A DNA stretch of 7,606 nt, taken from positions 1 through 7,606 of the forward strand of contig JAEDGZ010000043.1 of the NCBI GenBank assembly GCA_016297215.1, given 5' to 3'. Each line of letters opens with the position of its first letter. Position 1 is the first letter of the stretch. The notes below the pieces were generated by a model. The model was not told the DNA's origin. It searched no databases and worked only from the letters and a program-made list of their open reading frames with translations. Source of the DNA: Paludibacteraceae bacterium. Its GTDB lineage: Bacteria > Bacteroidota > Bacteroidia > Bacteroidales > Paludibacteraceae. Shown here piece after piece: positions 4,566 to 7,606 of the stretch. Position numbers and translations under genes: made by a program.

Positions 4566-5809
4566 TATTTGTTCAGCTCCTCGTTGATAGAGTTGTATTT
4601 GTCGGTCATATCGAAGCGATAGTACAATCCGCGGAGGGTAATCATATAGTCGCGGTTGTCGGGAGCCAGTTCGTGTGCTTTCTCGAAGAAAGGCAGAGAC
4701 TGGCGGAACATTGCGTTCATCTCCTCCAACGCTTTCTTATACTCCTTCGCGTCAGCAATCAGCGCAGCGTCCTCGTTCATCTTCACAGCTTGGTTGTAGT
4801 ACACACGCCCTTTACCTGCCTCAGCGTCCGCCATCGTCGGCTCGATAGCCAATGCGCGGTCGAAGTCTGCCAATGCTGCCTCATAGTTCTTCTGATTCTC
4901 GTTGAGGTTACCCTTGATGAGGTGATACTGCGCTACATTCGGCTCGCGGGCAATGGCTTGGTCAAGGTAGTTGATGGCCTCCTGCTCTTGTCCGGAGAAG
5001 ATATAGTGGTTGATAAGGTTCTGCAGGAACCACGGCTCTTGCGGGAAGCGAGCCACCGCGTCTTGCAGCACGCGCACGTAGTTGGCGGTATCCTTCACGT
5101 TCACATACTCTTGGTAAAGGAATTGGTTCACCGTGATAGCCTCGTAGTTGCCGTCTTTCATCTCCTCCAATACAGCGATAGCCTCGGGGTGCATCTCGGC
5201 TTGGATAGCGAAGATGGCGGTGTAGTACTTGTATTGGTCGTAGATAGTATCCTTCGGCATGTCTTTCTGCAGTTTCTCATCCTGCATCAGAGGCAGTTCG
5301 GGGATAGAGAGGTGGCGTTGGAACACGTTATAAGCCGTAGCGAAATCGCGCTGGTCGTTGAGGTAGATACCATACTTCACCAGTTCTTGGTTCTTATAGT
5401 ACTCCAGCACTTTCTTTTGCAGCAAGGCATAGGTCTTCTTGTCAGCCAACACCTCGTTGCCTTTCTTATCCAGCACCTTTTGTCCTGCCAAGTTAGCCGC
5501 CTGCATCCAGTAGTCGAAACTCTCTACCACCGCCTCGCCGGCACGTTTCTCGTCGCGCATCTGACCGAGATAGGTCTTCTCGTTCTCTTTGCTAAGTTCC
5601 TGATAGCCAATCAGACCTGCGGTGTACCATGTATCCGCCAAGTCCTTGGTCTCATCGTTTTGCAATGCCTCATTGATTGCAGCACGCGCACCGGAGAAGT
5701 CCGGCGACTCTTGCAAAGCGAGGTTCTTTGCTTTCTTCACGTTTGCCTTCTGGGCAAAGCAGCCTGCGCTTATCAGCACCAATGCTGCCAAAACAAGTGT
5801 CTTTTTCAT
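4565..5809 (-). CDS. Secreted tetratricopeptide repeat protein
   Basis: A 414-residue protein beginning with a signal peptide (MKKTLVLAALVLISAGCFAQ). Cleavage after CFA is likely, which puts it in the periplasm. The cysteine at residue 17 is not in a good lipobox, since serine sits at -3. The C-terminal half has clear TPR units at about 259-290 and 291-324 (the second with NYEAALADFDRALAIEP), more diverged helices follow, and a last unit lies near FFEKAHELAPDN. TPRs bind other proteins; the partner is unknown. A TPR gene right after gyrA is, from memory, also found in Porphyromonas gingivalis (PG1385/TprA), so the order may be conserved in Bacteroidales. I chose the ATG at 5809 because a longer frame back to a TTG only translates repeat DNA and would hide the signal peptide. 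It lies 39 bases after gyrA and overlaps ruvX. Confidence 0.85.
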   Translation of the reverse strand: MKKTLVLAALVLISAGCFAQKANVKKAKNLALQESPDFSGARAAINEALQNDETKDLADTWYTAGLIGYQELSKENEKTYLGQMRDEKRAGEAVVESFDYWMQAANLAGQKVLDKKGNEVLADKKTYALLQKKVLEYYKNQELVKYGIYLNDQRDFATAYNVFQRHLSIPELPLMQDEKLQKDMPKDTIYDQYKYYTAIFAIQAEMHPEAIAVLEEMKDGNYEAITVNQFLYQEYVNVKDTANYVRVLQDAVARFPQEPWFLQNLINHYIFSGQEQEAINYLDQAIAREPNVAQYHLIKGNLNENQKNYEAALADFDRALAIEPTMADAEAGKGRVYYNQAVKMNEDAALIADAKEYKKALEEMNAMFRQSLPFFEKAHELAPDNRDYMITLRGLYYRFDMTDKYNSINEELNK

Positions 5810-5812
5810 TTT

Positions 5813-5848
5813 ACTATTTGACAATTTACAATTTGACAATTATACTAT
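5813..5848. repeat. AT-rich repeat between gyrA and the TPR gene
   Basis: The whole gyrA-TPR gap is a repeat of about 7-8 bp. ATTTGACAATT occurs at 5816-5826 and 5831-5841, a 15-bp step equal to a 7 plus an 8. The 17 bases at 5813-5829 are identical to 155-171. It ends 3 bases from the ATG of the TPR gene and differs from the def and mntP arrays in having TTGAC/TTTAC rather than TTACG units. Confidence 0.6.
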
Positions 5849-7606
5849 TTATGCCTCCTCCTCAGGCACTTCGGTAGCAGTGTCCTCAGCGGTTGCCTCT
5901 GCGGTTTCCTCCTCCTCTTTCGGCACGATGCAGCCGGACATGAGGGTGTCATTGCGCTTCTGCAACTCGATGAGTTTCACGCCTTGGGTGTTGCGTCCCT
6001 GCACGCTTATCGTGTCGATAGCCATGCGGATAGCCGTGCCCGACTTGGTGATGAGCATGAGGTCGTCTTCGTCCGTTACGGCTTCCAAGCCAACCAGCGC
6101 GCCCGTCTTGTCGGTGATATTCAGCGTCTTCACGCCCTTACCACCACGGTTGGTGATTCGATAAATCGGTTCGCCGTTCTCGTCATCCAGCGCGGTACGC
6201 TTGCCGTAGCCCTTCTCGGAAATCACCAGCACGGTCTTGTCTGAGTTAGGTTCTACACAAATCATGCCAATCGCGCGGTCTTGTCCGTCTTCGTCCAGCG
6301 AAATCGCTTTCACGCCGCTTGCGCCGCGTCCCATTGGGCGCACGGTGTTCTCGGGGAAGCGTACCACCTTGCCGTTATACGAAGCAATCAGCATCTGGCT
6401 CTCGCCGTCGGTCAGCGTAACGCCAATCAGTTCGTCGCCTTCGCGCAAACCGAGCGCGATGATACCGTTCGCACGCGGGTGCGAGTACGACTCCAGCGTC
6501 GTCTTCTTCATCAAGCCGTTCTTGGTGGCAAAGATGAGGTAATGCGAATTGACATACTCCTCGTCGTTCAAGCCCTTCACGTTGATGAACGCCCGCACTT
6601 TGTCGCCCTTTTGCAGGTTAATCATGTTCTGGATAGCGCGCCCTTTCGATTGCTTGTTACCCTCAGGTATCTCATACACTTTCAGCCAATAGAGCCGTCC
6701 CATCTCGGTAAAGAACATCATCGTGGAGTGCATCGACGCTTGGTGCACGTACTCGATGAAGTCTTGGTCGCGCGAGGCGGAGGCTTTCGAGCCGATGCCG
6801 CCACGGGTCTGCGAGCGGAACTCGCTCAGCGGCGTGCGCTTGATATAGCCAAGGTGCGATATGGTGATGACCATATCGTCATCTGCGTACATATCTTCGG
6901 GGTTGAACTCCGTCGCCATCTTCACAATCTGCGTGCGACGCTCGTCGGCGTATTTCTCCTTAATCTCCAACAACTCGTCCTTGATAACATCGTAGCGCAT
7001 GGTCTCGCTGTTGAGCAGGTCGTTGAGGTGGGCAATCAGTTTCTCCAACTCGGCGTACTCGGCTTTCAACTCGTCGATACGCAAGCCCGTCAGTTGGCTC
7101 AGACGCATATCCACGATGGCTTTCGATTGCAGGTTGTCGAGGTTGAAGCGTGCCTCAAGGTTCGCCTGCGCGTCCGCCGGCGTGCGGCTGGCGCGGATGA
7201 TACGCACTACTTCATCGATGTGGTCCACCGCGATTATCAAGCCCTCCAAGATATGCGCACGCTCTTGTGCTTTCTTCAACTCGTAGCGGGTGCGGCGCGT
7301 TACGACATCCATGCGGTGCTCAATGAATGCGCCTACCAACTGCTTGAGATTCAGCAACATCGGACGACCTTTCACCAGTGCAATGCTGTTCACCGCGAAC
7401 GATGACTGCAAAGCGGTGAACTTATACAGTTTATTGAGCACCACCTGCGCATTCGCGTCGCGCTTCACGTCAATCACGATGCGGATATCGCGCTTCGACT
7501 GGTCGCTGATGTCGGCAATACCTTCTATCTTCTTGTCGCTGACCAATTCGGCGATGTTCTTCACCAAGTCGCTCTTCACAATGCCGTAAGGCAACTCCGT
7601 GATGAT
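5849..7606 (-). CDS. gyrA: DNA gyrase subunit A, C-terminal part (5' end outside window)
   Basis: The A subunit of DNA gyrase, which with GyrB introduces negative supercoils using ATP. The window holds the last 585 residues; the catalytic tyrosine and quinolone-resistance region lie beyond the right edge. The frame opens with IITELPYGIVKSDL, matching the family's ELPYQVNK stretch, so it is cut by the window, not truncated. Next come the coiled-coil and gate segment (TRRTRYELKKAQERAHILEG) and then the C-terminal beta-pinwheel with repeated GxxVKxI-like blades. NRGGKG (6134-6151) is a form of the GyrA box QRRGGKG, needed for DNA wrapping, and favours GyrA over ParC. The protein ends in an acidic tail of about 24 residues (EEEETAEATAED onwards), a feature that tunes supercoiling in some gyrases. 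It is followed after 39 bases by the TPR gene, probably in one transcript. Confidence 0.95.
   Translation of the reverse strand: MITELPYGIVKSDLVKNIAELVSDKKIEGIADISDQSKRDIRIVIDVKRDANAQVVLNKLYKFTALQSSFAVNSIALVKGRPMLLNLKQLVGAFIEHRMDVVTRRTRYELKKAQERAHILEGLIIAVDHIDEVVRIIRASRTPADAQANLEARFNLDNLQSKAIVDMRLSQLTGLRIDELKAEYAELEKLIAHLNDLLNSETMRYDVIKDELLEIKEKYADERRTQIVKMATEFNPEDMYADDDMVITISHLGYIKRTPLSEFRSQTRGGIGSKASASRDQDFIEYVHQASMHSTMMFFTEMGRLYWLKVYEIPEGNKQSKGRAIQNMINLQKGDKVRAFINVKGLNDEEYVNSHYLIFATKNGLMKKTTLESYSHPRANGIIALGLREGDELIGVTLTDGESQMLIASYNGKVVRFPENTVRPMGRGASGVKAISLDEDGQDRAIGMICVEPNSDKTVLVISEKGYGKRTALDDENGEPIYRITNRGGKGVKTLNITDKTGALVGLEAVTDEDDLMLITKSGTAIRMAIDTISVQGRNTQGVKLIELQKRNDTLMSGCIVPKEEEETAEATAEDTATEVPEEEA

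Noticed and set aside
5750..5809. Lipoprotein signal for the TPR protein
   Set aside because: The sequence before the cysteine is I-S-A-G, so position -3 is serine rather than Leu/Val/Ile, and CFA|Q fits signal peptidase I better. Lipidation remains possible but is not supported.
5810..5839. Upstream TTG start extending the TPR protein by ten residues
   Set aside because: The extension translates the AT-rich repeat (SNCKLSNSK) and would put a polar stretch before a clear signal peptide; the ATG at 5809 is far better.

Overview
The window looks like ordinary chromosomal DNA from a Bacteroidota bacterium, most likely order Bacteroidales; I cannot place it closer. The evidence is the gyrA followed by a secreted TPR gene followed by ruvX order, a DUF3109-type cysteine-rich protein (a family I know mainly from Bacteroidetes), no Shine-Dalgarno sequences at any start, A/T-rich leaders, and mid-GC coding DNA with sharply AT-rich gaps. 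All seven genes lie on the minus strand, so they read from right to left.

Right block (7606 to 4149): the C-terminal two thirds of gyrA (its 5' end lies beyond the window), a periplasmic TPR-repeat protein 39 bases downstream, and ruvX, whose ATG overlaps the TPR stop (TAATG). This looks like one transcription unit. A gap of about 400 bases follows (3741-4148). It holds no gene, but has a small GC-rich hairpin and AT-rich sequence.

Left block (3740 to 500): peptide deformylase (def), a MntP-type manganese exporter, a DUF3109 cysteine-rich protein and dihydrolipoamide dehydrogenase (lpdA), with gaps of 38 to 54 bases, plausibly co-transcribed. Metal handling is a loose common thread (metal-dependent Def, Mn export, a probable metal or Fe-S binding protein), but lpdA does not fit it and the grouping may be chance.

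Far left (1-499): no gene. The stretch is rich in repeats: an 11-bp tandem array, three GC-rich REP-like palindromes, a 22-bp motif that recurs beside the ruvX stop, a strong terminator-like hairpin, and a stretch sharing 17 bp exactly with the leader of the TPR gene.

I found no defence system, mobile element, CRISPR array or biosynthetic cluster. The most unusual content is non-coding: AT-rich arrays of about 7-bp units lie in the gaps upstream of four of the genes, and the REP-like and 22-bp elements look like members of dispersed repeat families.
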